Assembly: GCF_010811875.1 (NCBI RefSeq)
Contig: NZ_VKHP01000007.1
Location: 28,011 to 92,010 of the forward strand
Direction: 5' to 3'
Source: Bradyrhizobium uaiense
Lineage (GTDB): Bacteria > Pseudomonadota > Alphaproteobacteria > Rhizobiales > Xanthobacteraceae
DNA: 64,000 nt
Shown: piece by piece, positions 17,093 to 25,525 of the stretch
How the letters are laid out: the number at the start of each line of letters is the position of its first letter
Numbering within the stretch: position 1 is the first letter of the stretch
The notes under the pieces: model-generated
Told to the model about the DNA's origin: nothing
The model's input: the letters and a program-made list of their open reading frames with translations, nothing else
Database searches by the model: none
Program-made: the position numbers and the translations under genes

Positions 17093-18706
17093 TCACCCGG
17101 CAAAGCTCTTCTGGACCGCCTGATCCAGCGTGGCGCCGCCGACATAGCGCTGGCGCAGCTCGCGCTTGAGCAGCTTGCCGCTCGGGTTCTTCGGCAAGGC
17201 ATCGACGAAGATGACCCGCTTCGGCACCTTGAAATGAGCCATCGACGCCGCGCAGTGCTCGATCACCGCGTCGGCATCAAGGCTCGCGCCGGCCTTGACC
17301 ACGACGATCGCGGTCACCGCCTCGATCCAGCGCGGGTCGGGCAGCCCGACCACCGCGACCTCCGACACTTCAGGCAGCCGGTAGATCATCTCCTCGACCT
17401 CGCGGCTCGCGACGTTCTCGCCGCCGCTCTTGATCATGTCCTTCACGCGATCGACGACGGTGATGTAGCCGTTGGCATCGACGGTCGCGAGATCGCCGGA
17501 ATGAAACCAGCCGCCGGCGAACGCCGCCGCGGTCTTGACCGGATCGTTGTAGTAGCCGGACAAGAGATGCGGCGAGCGGTGCACGATCTCACCGACCTCG
17601 CCCACCCCGACGTCGGTCATGTCCGAGTTGACGACCCGCGTCTCGACATTGATCGCAGGCTTGCCGGCCGAGCCGGCCCTCGGCAGTTGGTCCTCCGGCG
17701 AAAGCACGGTCGCCAGCGGCGCGATCTCGGTCTGGCCGTAGAAATTCCAGAACTTCACCTCGGGCAGCCGGCGCTGCAATTCGAGCAGCACCTCGACCGG
17801 CATGATCGAGGCGCCGTAATAGCCCTTGCGCAAGGTCGACAGGTCGGTGCGGTCGAACGCCGGCGAGCGCAGCATCGCGATCCAGATCGTCGGCGGCGCG
17901 AAGAACGAGTTGATCTTGTGGGCCGCGATCAGCGCCAGGACGTTGTCGGGCACCGGCTTGCCGGTGATGAGACTGGTGGCGCCGAGATAGATCGCCGGGC
18001 CCAAGAACACATCGAGCTGTGCGCAATGATAGAGCGGCAGCGCGTGCAGCACCGTGTCGTCGGTCGCCATGCCGCCGTCGATGATACAGCTGACATACTG
18101 CCACATCACGGCTTCATGGGTGAGGATCGCGCCCTTCGGCAGCGACTCCGTGCCGCTGGTGTAGATGATCTGCGCGGGATCGCGGCTGTCGACGGCCGCA
18201 TCCGGCGCAGAGGCGTCGCTATGCAGCAGGCTGTCGAATGTCGTGATGCCCTCGGGCGCGGCGGCTGGATCCTCGCCCGGCAGCCAGATCAGGGTTTCGA
18301 CCGCCGATCCCTTGGCCGCGGCTGCGTGCGCCGTCTCCACGAAGTCGGGACCGACCGCGAGCAGCTTCGCGCCGGAATTGGCGAGGATGAAATTGATCTC
18401 GTCGGGATTGAGCATGAAGTTGATCGGCACCAGGATCGCGCCGATCCGTGCCACCGCGAAGCGCAGCGCGGCGAAGCAATGCGAATTGCGTGACAGCACC
18501 GCGACACGGTCGCCCTTCGCAACGCCAAGCGCGAGCAAGCCGCGTCCGAGCCGATTGCAGATCGCGTCCATCTCCGCAAACGTCCAGCTCACCTCGCCGC
18601 AGATCAGCGCGGTCTTGTCAGGGTAGCGCTTTGCAGATCGGCGCAACAGATCGCCGATGCTGTGCTCACGCGCGCGCTGGATGGTTGCTGCGATGTCTCC
18701 GCTCAT
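17093..18706 (-). CDS. Acyl-CoA synthetase (AMP-forming)
   Basis: The 537-residue enzyme would activate a carboxylic acid to its CoA thioester with ATP. The phosphate-loop motif appears as YTSGTESLPKGAIL, a variant of the usual TSGTTGxPKG. The family signatures FYGQTE, SGYYNDP, the hinge region WFHSGDLATVD and the C-terminal catalytic lysine context PKNPSGKLLKREL are present. It starts from an ATG with a GGGAGG site. It lies 54 bp downstream of the FadR-type regulator on the same strand, so the two are probably one operon. Chain length or aromatic specificity is not readable. Confidence 0.9.
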   Translation of the reverse strand: MSGDIAATIQRAREHSIGDLLRRSAKRYPDKTALICGEVSWTFAEMDAICNRLGRGLLALGVAKGDRVAVLSRNSHCFAALRFAVARIGAILVPINFMLNPDEINFILANSGAKLLAVGPDFVETAHAAAAKGSAVETLIWLPGEDPAAAPEGITTFDSLLHSDASAPDAAVDSRDPAQIIYTSGTESLPKGAILTHEAVMWQYVSCIIDGGMATDDTVLHALPLYHCAQLDVFLGPAIYLGATSLITGKPVPDNVLALIAAHKINSFFAPPTIWIAMLRSPAFDRTDLSTLRKGYYGASIMPVEVLLELQRRLPEVKFWNFYGQTEIAPLATVLSPEDQLPRAGSAGKPAINVETRVVNSDMTDVGVGEVGEIVHRSPHLLSGYYNDPVKTAAAFAGGWFHSGDLATVDANGYITVVDRVKDMIKSGGENVASREVEEMIYRLPEVSEVAVVGLPDPRWIEAVTAIVVVKAGASLDADAVIEHCAASMAHFKVPKRVIFVDALPKNPSGKLLKRELRQRYVGGATLDQAVQKSFAG

Positions 18707-18760
18707 ATGTCCCTCCCGAATGTGCTTTTTTGTCGTTGTCTTGTCGTCGCCGCGCCGTCG

Positions 18761-19525
18761 CTACTGCCGGGCGGCGTAGGCGTGTTCCATGTAGGTGTGC
18801 TCGACCGAGCGATCGAGCGAGGCGATCTTCTCGAAGCCGCGGCGCCAGTCCTGCAGATGCCGCCGCGTCCACAGCACGCCGGCCTCCTTGTCGCGCCGCC
18901 TGATCGCATCGAGGATGTGGCGGTGCGCCTCGACGAGGCGCGCGCCGCCCTCCGGCACGCCGCCGACGATCATCTCGGTGGTCGGAAAAAACAGTTGCGC
19001 GGCCGGCTCGCGGGCGAGCTGAAGCACGCGGTTCTGCGAGGCCTTGGCCATCAGCACGTGGAATTCCGCGTCGAGCTCGGCGAGATCGGCGGGGTTGCCG
19101 ACGACATCAGCGCTGCGCGCGAGATTGCCGGCGAGCTCGGCGATGTTCTCCTCGGTCGCGCGCTCCACCGCGCCTTCGACGCTCGCCACCTCCAGCGTCA
19201 TCGAGGTCTCGAACAATTCGCGGAACGTCACCTCGTGCAGGATCAGCGCACGCGACAGCCTTGTGGCGAGCTTGTTGTAGCGCGGCAGGCAGGCCTGCAG
19301 GCGGCGGCTGGAATCGCGGCGGATCAGCCCGCCCTCCTCGAGCACGCGAATGCCTTCGCGCACGGTCGAGCGGTTGACGCCGAACTGCGCGACGAGCTGC
19401 TGCTCGGTGCCGATCGGCTCGCCCGGCTTGATCCGGCCGTTGATGATTTCCCGTTCGATCGCGTCCGCGACCTTCTGGTAGGCCGGCGCAACGTCGATGC
19501 GCCGGAACAGCGGCGTGGCGGCCAC
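18761..19525 (-). CDS. FadR-subfamily GntR transcriptional regulator
   Basis: The winged helix-turn-helix occupies about residues 15-75 (KVADAIEREIINGRIKPGEPIGTEQQLVAQFGVNRSTVREG contains it), followed by the all-helical FCD effector domain. I prefer the GTG at 19525 (254 residues), with GGAG upstream; the frame is open to 19636 but that extension would run through the operator. A GntR-type palindrome lies 20 bp upstream of this start and a second one lies before the divergent gene, which argues for autoregulation plus control of the binding protein. The effector is likely a carboxylic acid or its CoA ester, an inference from FCD relatives and the neighbouring synthetase. Confidence 0.85.
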   Translation of the reverse strand: MAATPLFRRIDVAPAYQKVADAIEREIINGRIKPGEPIGTEQQLVAQFGVNRSTVREGIRVLEEGGLIRRDSSRRLQACLPRYNKLATRLSRALILHEVTFRELFETSMTLEVASVEGAVERATEENIAELAGNLARSADVVGNPADLAELDAEFHVLMAKASQNRVLQLAREPAAQLFFPTTEMIVGGVPEGGARLVEAHRHILDAIRRRDKEAGVLWTRRHLQDWRRGFEKIASLDRSVEHTYMEHAYAARQ

Positions 19526-19544
19526 CCTGGGCTCCCGATTGTCG

Positions 19545-19557
19545 TTTGTCCAACAAA
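19545..19557. promoter_or_regulatory. GntR/FadR-type operator 1
   Basis: TTTGTCCAACAAA is a near-perfect palindrome matching the FadR-subfamily pattern of TTGT-N3-ACAA. It sits just upstream of the regulator start. Confidence 0.7.
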
Positions 19558-19656
19558 GTTTAGGCGAAGGCCATTGGAGCGTCAAATGCCCCTTATTTGG
19601 CCGGATTGTCGCACCCAGTCGGGCCAGAATTGACACCGGAACCGGGCAAATCTAGC

Positions 19657-19669
19657 TTTGTCGGACAAA
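19657..19669. promoter_or_regulatory. GntR/FadR-type operator 2
   Basis: TTTGTCGGACAAA is a perfect palindrome around a central base and matches operator 1 at 11 of 13 positions. It lies 35 bp before the binding-protein start, where a repressor would block transcription. Confidence 0.72.
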
Positions 19670-19704
19670 CCGATAAGAACACCGCCTTGGGGAGGCACAT
19701 CACA

Positions 19705-20907
19705 ATGAAATCCATCGTCACAACTCTGTCCGCTGCCGGCCTGATCGCAGCAGTGCTGGCAGGGCCTGCGCTCGCACAACAGACGCTCAAGATCGGCGTG
19801 CTGACCGATTTCCAGTCCGTCTACGCGGATATCGGCGGCGCCGGGAACGTCGAAGCCACCAAGATGGCGGTCGAGGAGTTCGGCGGATCCATGTTCGGCA
19901 AGCCGATCGAGCTCGTCACCGCCGACGCCCTCAACAAGGCCGACGTCGCCGCGACCACCACCCGCAAATGGTACGAGGCGGAGAACGTCGACATGATCAT
20001 CGACATGCCGACCTCGGCGACTGCGCTCGCCGGCATGGAGATGTCGAAGCAGTTCGAGAAGATCATGATCGTGACGGATGCGGCGAGCTCCGACATCACC
20101 GGCAAATCCTGCTCGCCCTACACGCTGCACTGGACCTACGACACCTATGCCAACGCCCACACCGTCGGCAGCGCGATCGTGAAGAACGGCGGCGACAGCT
20201 GGTTCTTCATCACGGCCGACTATCTGTTCGGCCACTCGATCGAGCGCGACACCGGCGATGTGGTCCGCGCCGCCGGCGGCAAGGTGCTCGGCAGCGCGCG
20301 GCATCCGCTCAACACGCCGGACTTCTCGTCATTCCTGCTGCAGGCCCAGGCTTCGAAGGCCAAGATTATCGGCATGGCCAACGGCGGCGCCGACACCATC
20401 AACACCATCAAGCAGGCTTCCGAATTCGGCATCGTCGCGGGCGGGCAGAACCTCGCCGGCATCGTGATGTTCATCTCCGACATTCACAGCCTCGGGCTGA
20501 AGCTCGCGCAAGGCCTGATCATCACCGAGGCCTACTACTGGGATCTCAACGACCGCACCCGCGCCTTCGGCAAGCGCTTCTTCGAGCGCATGAAGCGGAT
20601 GCCGACGATGAACCAGGCCGCGACCTACAGCGCCACCCTGCACTACCTCAACGCGGTGAAGGCCGCCGGCACCAAGGAGACCAAGCCGGTGCTGGCGAAA
20701 ATGCGCGCGACCCCGGTGCGCGACGCCTTCACCGACAACGGCGTGGTGCGCGAGGACGGCCGCATGGTGCACTCGATGTTCCTGTTCGAGGTCAAGAAGC
20801 CCGAGGAATCGAAGGCGCCGTGGGATTACTACAAGGTGCTCGCCGAGGTGCCCGGCGACCAGGCGTTCCGGCCGCTGAAGGACGGCGGCTGCCCGTTGAT
20901 CAAATAG
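19705..20907 (+). CDS. ABC transporter substrate-binding protein (branched-chain amino acid type)
   Basis: The 400-residue periplasmic protein starts at the ATG at 19705, after GGGGAGG, with a signal peptide ending ALAQQ near residue 22. It belongs to the type I periplasmic binding fold family (TLKIGVLTDFQSVYADIGGAG) that delivers amino acids, aromatic acids, urea or similar ligands. It is orphan: no permease or ATPase genes are beside it. It is divergent from the GntR regulator and acyl-CoA synthetase, suggesting that the ligand is a carboxylate. A paralogue with the same layout (SPYTLHWTYDTYA against SPYGFHFTYSTYA) is encoded at 42775-43998. Confidence 0.9.
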   Translation: MKSIVTTLSAAGLIAAVLAGPALAQQTLKIGVLTDFQSVYADIGGAGNVEATKMAVEEFGGSMFGKPIELVTADALNKADVAATTTRKWYEAENVDMIIDMPTSATALAGMEMSKQFEKIMIVTDAASSDITGKSCSPYTLHWTYDTYANAHTVGSAIVKNGGDSWFFITADYLFGHSIERDTGDVVRAAGGKVLGSARHPLNTPDFSSFLLQAQASKAKIIGMANGGADTINTIKQASEFGIVAGGQNLAGIVMFISDIHSLGLKLAQGLIITEAYYWDLNDRTRAFGKRFFERMKRMPTMNQAATYSATLHYLNAVKAAGTKETKPVLAKMRATPVRDAFTDNGVVREDGRMVHSMFLFEVKKPEESKAPWDYYKVLAEVPGDQAFRPLKDGGCPLIK

Positions 20908-20971
20908 CCGAAAATGATCATAGCCGGAGTCCATGACCTCGGCCAAGGCATTCAAATTGTTAGCTAAAAGC

Positions 20972-21047
20972 TGGCAGGAGTGGCAGGGCTCGAACCTGCG
21001 ACCCCCGGTTTTGGAGACCGGTGCTCTACCAATTGAGCTACACTCCT
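20972..21047 (-). tRNA. trnW: tRNA-Trp (anticodon CCA)
   Basis: On the minus strand a complete 76-base cloverleaf is visible. The acceptor AGGAGTG (21047-21041) pairs with CACTCCT, the anticodon CCA is at 21014-21012 in the loop CTCCAAA, the T-arm contains GGTTCGAACCC, and the encoded 3' CCA occupies 20974-20972. This tRNA is normally directly upstream of secE in proteobacteria; here about 4.2 kb separates them. Confidence 0.97.
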
Positions 21048-21216
21048 GCAGGGAACCAGCGTCGCCGCCGGTTCGCGCCGTTTCAAGCACAGGGCATGGC
21101 CGGTTTGCAAGGGCGAAGCGGTGAAGCTTCTGTTCATTGCAAAACTTCTGCGCCAGACTTCGGCCATCACTCCACGTCGGCGCTCCGCCGCAAGAATCAA
21201 GAACCAGGGAGAGACC

Positions 21217-22440
21217 ATGAACGCCCAGACCGCCACCAAGCACGCCGCCAGCCCGACCACCCCATCCCTCCCTCTCGCCAAACCCGAATCGATCGGGCTG
21301 TCGAGCACGCGGCTGCAGGCGATGTCCGATACCTTCAAGCGCGAGGTCGACAAGGGAACCGCACCCGGCTTCACGGTGCTGGTGGCGCGGCGCGGCCAGA
21401 TCGGCTGGTTCGACGCGATCGGCCGGCAAGGCCCGACTGCATCTGCGCCGATGACCCATGACTCGATCTTCCGCATCTTCTCGATGACCAAGCCGATCGT
21501 CTCGGTCGGCATCATGCAGCTGCTCGAGGACGGCCACTTCCTGCTCGACGACCCCGTCGCGAAGTTCATCCCGGAATTCGCCGAGACCAAGGTCGGCGTC
21601 GAACGCGACGGTAAGCTTGAGCTCGTTCCCGTGCAGCGGCAGATGACGATCCAGGACCTGCTGCGCCACACGTCCGGGCTCACTTATGACCACACCGGCA
21701 ACGGCCCGGTGCAGCAGCTCTACCAGCAGTCGCGGCTGCGCAGCCGCAAGATCACCAATGCCGAGCACGCCACTATGCTCGCGGCCATGCCGCTGGTCTG
21801 CCAGCCCGGTGCAGAGTGGAACTACAGCCGCTCCACCGACATCCTCGGCCGCATCATCGAAGTCGTCAGCGGCCAGACCCTCGGCGCGTTCCTCACTGAG
21901 CGCATCCTTAGCCCCCTGCAAATGAACGAGACCGCGTTCCACACCGGCGAAGCCAATGCCGGCCGGCTCGCCGAGGCCTTTGCGAACGATCCCTGGACCA
22001 ATGAGAAGGTGCAGTTGTTCAACATGCTGGAGAAGCCGGCGATGGAATCAGGCGGCGGCGGACTGGTTTCGACCACGATGGACTATGCCCGCTTCGCGCA
22101 GATGCTGCTCAATGGCGGTGCGCTCGACGGCACCAGAATCATCGGCCGCAAGACGCTTGCCTTCATGGCCTCCGATCACCTCGGCGCCGGCGTCAAGGTC
22201 CAGGGCACGCTGGTGTCGCCCGGCCACAGCTTCGGCCTCGGCTTCGCCGTGCGCATGCAGCAGGGTGTCGCGCCGTTCACCGGGTCGGTCGGCCAGTACT
22301 TCTGGAGCGGCATGGCCGGCACGTTCTTCTGGATCGATCCGAGCGAAGACCTGATCGTGGTCTTCATGATGCAGGGCCCCGGCCAGCGCGAATACACCCG
22401 CTCGCTGGTGCGCAACGGCGTGTACGCCGCGGTGGAGTGA
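21217..22440 (+). CDS. Serine hydrolase of the beta-lactamase/class C family
   Basis: The 407-residue protein has the active-site SxxK as SMTK (S89, K92), with the YSRS and HSFGLGF blocks expected for esterases and penicillin-binding-like hydrolases of this family. I start it at the ATG at 21217 after GGGAGAG; it has no clear signal peptide, so it is probably cytoplasmic and more likely an esterase or amidase than a beta-lactamase. It is read away from the tRNA. The substrate is unknown. Confidence 0.85.
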   Translation: MNAQTATKHAASPTTPSLPLAKPESIGLSSTRLQAMSDTFKREVDKGTAPGFTVLVARRGQIGWFDAIGRQGPTASAPMTHDSIFRIFSMTKPIVSVGIMQLLEDGHFLLDDPVAKFIPEFAETKVGVERDGKLELVPVQRQMTIQDLLRHTSGLTYDHTGNGPVQQLYQQSRLRSRKITNAEHATMLAAMPLVCQPGAEWNYSRSTDILGRIIEVVSGQTLGAFLTERILSPLQMNETAFHTGEANAGRLAEAFANDPWTNEKVQLFNMLEKPAMESGGGGLVSTTMDYARFAQMLLNGGALDGTRIIGRKTLAFMASDHLGAGVKVQGTLVSPGHSFGLGFAVRMQQGVAPFTGSVGQYFWSGMAGTFFWIDPSEDLIVVFMMQGPGQREYTRSLVRNGVYAAVE

Positions 22441-22447
22441 GGCGAGC

Positions 22448-22481
22448 ATTCCGGGGCAGCCCGCAGGGCGGAACCCGGAAT
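22448..22481. repeat. Palindromic intergenic repeat
   Basis: ATTCCGGG (22448-22455) and CCCGGAAT (22474-22481) enclose a second GCCC/GGGC stem with a three-base loop. The remaining sequence to 22560 has further self-complementary words. It lies between convergent genes and looks like a REP-type element. Confidence 0.5.
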
Positions 22482-22564
22482 CTCGCGCAACAACATCGAG
22501 ATCCCCCGATACGCAATTGCGCATCTGAGGTTCGCGCTGACGCGCCCCGGGATGACGCTTTGCG

Positions 22565-23332
22565 TCAGCTGATCGTCGCGCCGCCGTCGATGACGACCGT
22601 CTGGCCGGTCATGAAGTCGCCGGCGCGCGAGCCCATGAACACGGCTGCGCCCGCGATCTCGTCCGGCACGCCGATCCGCAGCAGCGGCGAGCGCGCGGTC
22701 GAGGCCTTCAGATTGTCCGGATTGTCCCACAGCGCCTTGGCGAAGTCGGTCTTGATCAGGCCCGGCGCGATGCAGTTCACGCGGATATTGTGCTTGCCGT
22801 ACTCGCAAGCCAGGTTGCGCGCGAGCTGCATGTCGGCAGCCTTGGAGATCGCGTAAGCGCCGAGGATGGTCGAGCCCTTCAGGCCGCCGATCGAGGACAC
22901 GATGATGATCGAGCCGTCCTTGCGCTCGATCATCTGCGGCACCACCATCGAGATCAGCCAGTTGTTGGCAACGATGTTGTTGTCGAGGATCTTGCGGAAC
23001 TGATCGTCGGAGATGCCGGCGAGCGGACCGTAATACGGGTTCGACGCCGCGTTGCAGACCAGCACGTCGATCTTGCCGAAGGCGCGGTTGCTCTCGTCGA
23101 TCAGGTTCTGCAGATTTTCCTTCGACGAGATGTTCGCGGCGATCGCAACCGCGGTGCCCTTGCCGTAGCTGTCATTGATTTCCTTGGCGACCTGGTCGCA
23201 GACATCAGCCTTGCGCGAGGAGATCACGACCTTGGCGCCGTGCTCGGCCATCCGCTCGGCGATCGCGCGCCCGATGCCGCGCGTCGAGCCGGTGATGACG
23301 GCGACTTTTCCCTTCATGTCGAACAAGGTCAT
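22565..23332 (-). CDS. SDR family oxidoreductase
   Basis: This 255-residue short-chain dehydrogenase has the cofactor motif TGSTRGIG at about residue 15, CNAAS as the NNAG-equivalent, the catalytic Ser in IVSSIGG, and YAISK as the active YxxxK. The arginines after the glycine motif (SSRKAD) suggest NADP(H). AGGGAGA precedes the ATG. It is followed upstream on the same strand by the histidine phosphatase. The substrate is unknown; the setting suggests hydroxyacyl-CoA or a related alcohol. Confidence 0.9.
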   Translation of the reverse strand: MTLFDMKGKVAVITGSTRGIGRAIAERMAEHGAKVVISSRKADVCDQVAKEINDSYGKGTAVAIAANISSKENLQNLIDESNRAFGKIDVLVCNAASNPYYGPLAGISDDQFRKILDNNIVANNWLISMVVPQMIERKDGSIIIVSSIGGLKGSTILGAYAISKAADMQLARNLACEYGKHNIRVNCIAPGLIKTDFAKALWDNPDNLKASTARSPLLRIGVPDEIAGAAVFMGSRAGDFMTGQTVVIDGGATIS

Positions 23333-23407
23333 GGTTTTCTCCCTGATGTAAGGTGTTTGAATTCTGTGTTGAGCTTAGGCAGCGGTGTCGTGTTGCGATA
23401 GCAGCAA

Positions 23408-24115
23408 TCATGCAAGCTTGCTCGCCGGCCTGACTTCGGGTCCGGACGGCTGGTGCATCGCGGCGTGTCTGGGATCGGCGATCCAGGGCTGCTGGTTCAC
23501 CATCGGCAGCCGCCACATCGACAGGTTGGGCGCTGCGATGTGATCGAGCCGCGTCACCGAGACATTGTCGATATCAAACGACAGACCCCGATCCGGCTGG
23601 CCGCCAAGTGCAAGACCGACCGCGGCCCTGATCACGCCACCATGGCCGACCGCGATGATGTCCTTGCCGGCCTCGGCTGCGGTGATCCGCACGATGGTGC
23701 GGCAGACGCGGGTGTAGAGATCCATGAAACTCTCGCCGCCGGGCGCAGGCTCGTTGACGTCGGCGAACCACATGCTGCCGGGCGGGCGGCTGGCGAGAAA
23801 TGCGGCGCGGTTCATGCCCTGCCACCGGCCGAGATGCAGCTCGGCGAAGTCGCGCTCCTGCGTCATGCCTTGGGGCTTCGGATAGCCGGCGGCCCAGATC
23901 GCATCCGCGGTCTTGTGCGTGCGCTTCAGATTGCTCGAATACCACACGGCGTTGCGCGGCAGCATCTTGGCGACCGCCTCGAACACTTCGACATCGCCGG
24001 TGTCGCAGTCGATATCCTCCTGCCCGTAGATGTTGCCGCCGTCGCTGCGCACCGGCGCATGACGAACCCACCACCACCGCGTCACCGTCACGTTAGGCTT
24101 CTCTGGATTGGACAT
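23408..24115 (-). CDS. Histidine phosphatase family protein
   Basis: The 235-residue protein has the phosphohistidine motif as WWWVRHAPV near residue 18, with the later arginine and GHGGVIRA that complete the branch-type active site. It belongs to the phosphoglycerate mutase/acid phosphatase superfamily; which phosphate ester it cleaves is not visible. It lies 75 bp upstream of the SDR gene on the same strand and divergent from a second SDR gene. Confidence 0.87.
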   Translation of the reverse strand: MSNPEKPNVTVTRWWWVRHAPVRSDGGNIYGQEDIDCDTGDVEVFEAVAKMLPRNAVWYSSNLKRTHKTADAIWAAGYPKPQGMTQERDFAELHLGRWQGMNRAAFLASRPPGSMWFADVNEPAPGGESFMDLYTRVCRTIVRITAAEAGKDIIAVGHGGVIRAAVGLALGGQPDRGLSFDIDNVSVTRLDHIAAPNLSMWRLPMVNQQPWIADPRHAAMHQPSGPEVRPASKLA

Positions 24116-24254
24116 CGGATGAGCCCTTCAATAGTGTCCCGTCACGCTGTACGTCACGCCGCACATCGTCTCAAGTGCTTCTGACGTTTGAAATTTTGTT
24201 TGAATTCCGTCGCGCGGCAGGCGTGCCACGGATCATGTGAACAGGGAGAAACTC

Positions 24255-25040
24255 ATGGGCCGCCTCGAAGGCAAATCCGTCATCATCACCGGCGCAGGAA
24301 GCGGCATCGGCCGCGCCGCCTCGCTGCTGTTCACGAAGGAAGGCGCCAAGCTGATCGCGGTCGATCGCACCGATGGCGTCAACGAAACCGCCAGGCTGGT
24401 GCGCGATGCCGGCGGCACCGTCGAAGCCGTCACCGCCGATGCCGGATCGGAGAGCGACGTGAAGGCCTTCATCGAGAAGGCGGTTTCGAAGTACGGCAAG
24501 CTCGATGCGATCTGGGCCAATGCCGGCGTCAGCGGCGGCCTCGTGCCGCTGGCCGACCAGACTCCGGAACATTGGCAGGAGGTGCTGCGCGTCAATCTGA
24601 TCGGCCCGTTCCTCGCGATCAAGCATTCGATCCCGCACATGACCAGGCAGGGATCCGGCTCGATCGTCTGCACCGCATCGGTCGCGGGCCTGAAGTCCGG
24701 CGCCAGCGGACATCCCTACGGCGCGAGCAAGGCCGGCGTCATCAGCCTGGTGCAGACCACCGCCTACTCGCTCTCCGGCACCGGCGTGCGCATCAATGCG
24801 GTCTGCCCGGGCCTGATCGAAACCGGCATGACCAAGCCAGTGTTCGATCGCGCCAAGGAGCGCGGCACCCAGGACAAGATCGGCCAGCTCAATCCGCTGA
24901 AGCGCCCCGGCCAGCCGCACGAGCTCGCAGCAATGGGATTGTTCCTGGTGAGCGACGAGGCGTCCTACGTCAACGGCCAGGCCATCCCCGTCGACGGCGG
25001 CCTCACCGCATCGATGCCGTATACGGGCAAGCCGATCTAG
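24255..25040 (+). CDS. SDR family oxidoreductase
   Basis: I choose the ATG at 24255 (261 residues, MGRLEGKSVIITGAG) because AGGGAGA lies 5 bases upstream; the ATG at 24237 would add six residues. The protein has TGAGSGIG, ANAG, a Ser before YGASK, and the C-terminal VNGQAIPVDGG typical of classical SDRs. An aspartate (AVDRTD) after the second strand suggests NAD(H). Function beyond oxidoreductase is not determined. Confidence 0.9.
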   Translation: MGRLEGKSVIITGAGSGIGRAASLLFTKEGAKLIAVDRTDGVNETARLVRDAGGTVEAVTADAGSESDVKAFIEKAVSKYGKLDAIWANAGVSGGLVPLADQTPEHWQEVLRVNLIGPFLAIKHSIPHMTRQGSGSIVCTASVAGLKSGASGHPYGASKAGVISLVQTTAYSLSGTGVRINAVCPGLIETGMTKPVFDRAKERGTQDKIGQLNPLKRPGQPHELAAMGLFLVSDEASYVNGQAIPVDGGLTASMPYTGKPI

Positions 25041-25098
25041 CAACGGTGTTCTCCAGTGGTCATCCCAGCGACGGCCCGGACGACTCTACATTCACAAC

Positions 25099-25223
25099 GT
25101 CGTCCCGGCGAAAGCCGGGACCCATAACCACAGGGTTGTGTTGTTGGAAACACGCCGTGGCCACAGCATCACGTAACAATTCGCATCTTGGGGTAATGGG
25201 TCCCGGCTTTCGCCGGGACGACG
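25099..25223. repeat. REP-doublet element with self-complementary ends
   Basis: Each end is a hairpin: GTCCCGGC/GCCGGGAC with a GAAA loop at 25102-25121, and the same stem with a TTTC loop at 25200-25219. The two ends are reverse complements of one another over about 28 bases, including the flanking words. This is the arrangement of a bacterial interspersed REP doublet. Confidence 0.75.
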
Positions 25224-25286
25224 CGGAGTGTGAGACGCGGCCTGCGATTCATACGCCAGCATCCTCGCGGCATCTTCGTCCGAGTG

Positions 25287-25329
25287 CGTAGAATGGGCAA
25301 AGGCGCGTATGCGCCGTGCCCACCCTACG
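25287..25329. repeat. Palindromic repeat unit
   Basis: CGTAG and CTACG flank TGGGCA/TGCCCA and a central GGCGC-GTAT-GCGCC stem. Confidence 0.6.
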
Positions 25330-25387
25330 GTTCTACGCATCACTCGCGTTCTGGCGACATGGTCGTGCCTCCGCGCGGATCAAAGTC

Positions 25388-25414
25388 GATGGGTTTCGCT
25401 GCGCTCTACCCATC
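25388..25414. repeat. 27-bp palindromic repeat, copy 1
   Basis: GATGGGT and ACCCATC flank TTCGCTGCGCTCT. The same 27 bases recur at 26764-26790 with one mismatch, so the two copies bracket the deacylase gene. Confidence 0.7.
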
Positions 25415-25525
25415 TTGCGCCCCGGCCCGGCCCGGATATTGCTTGGCCCCGGCGGGCAAACCAGCTGTTATACTTCGCTGGCAAGATCGCCCGCAGATCC
25501 ACAATCCCTGCAAAACGAACAGGCA

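Larger units (their letters stand above)
25041..25525. other. Intergenic region filled with repeats
   Basis: This 485-base stretch holds no gene I can support. It contains a long inverted-repeat element at 25099-25223, a second palindromic unit at 25287-25329 and a third at 25388-25414. Confidence 0.6.
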
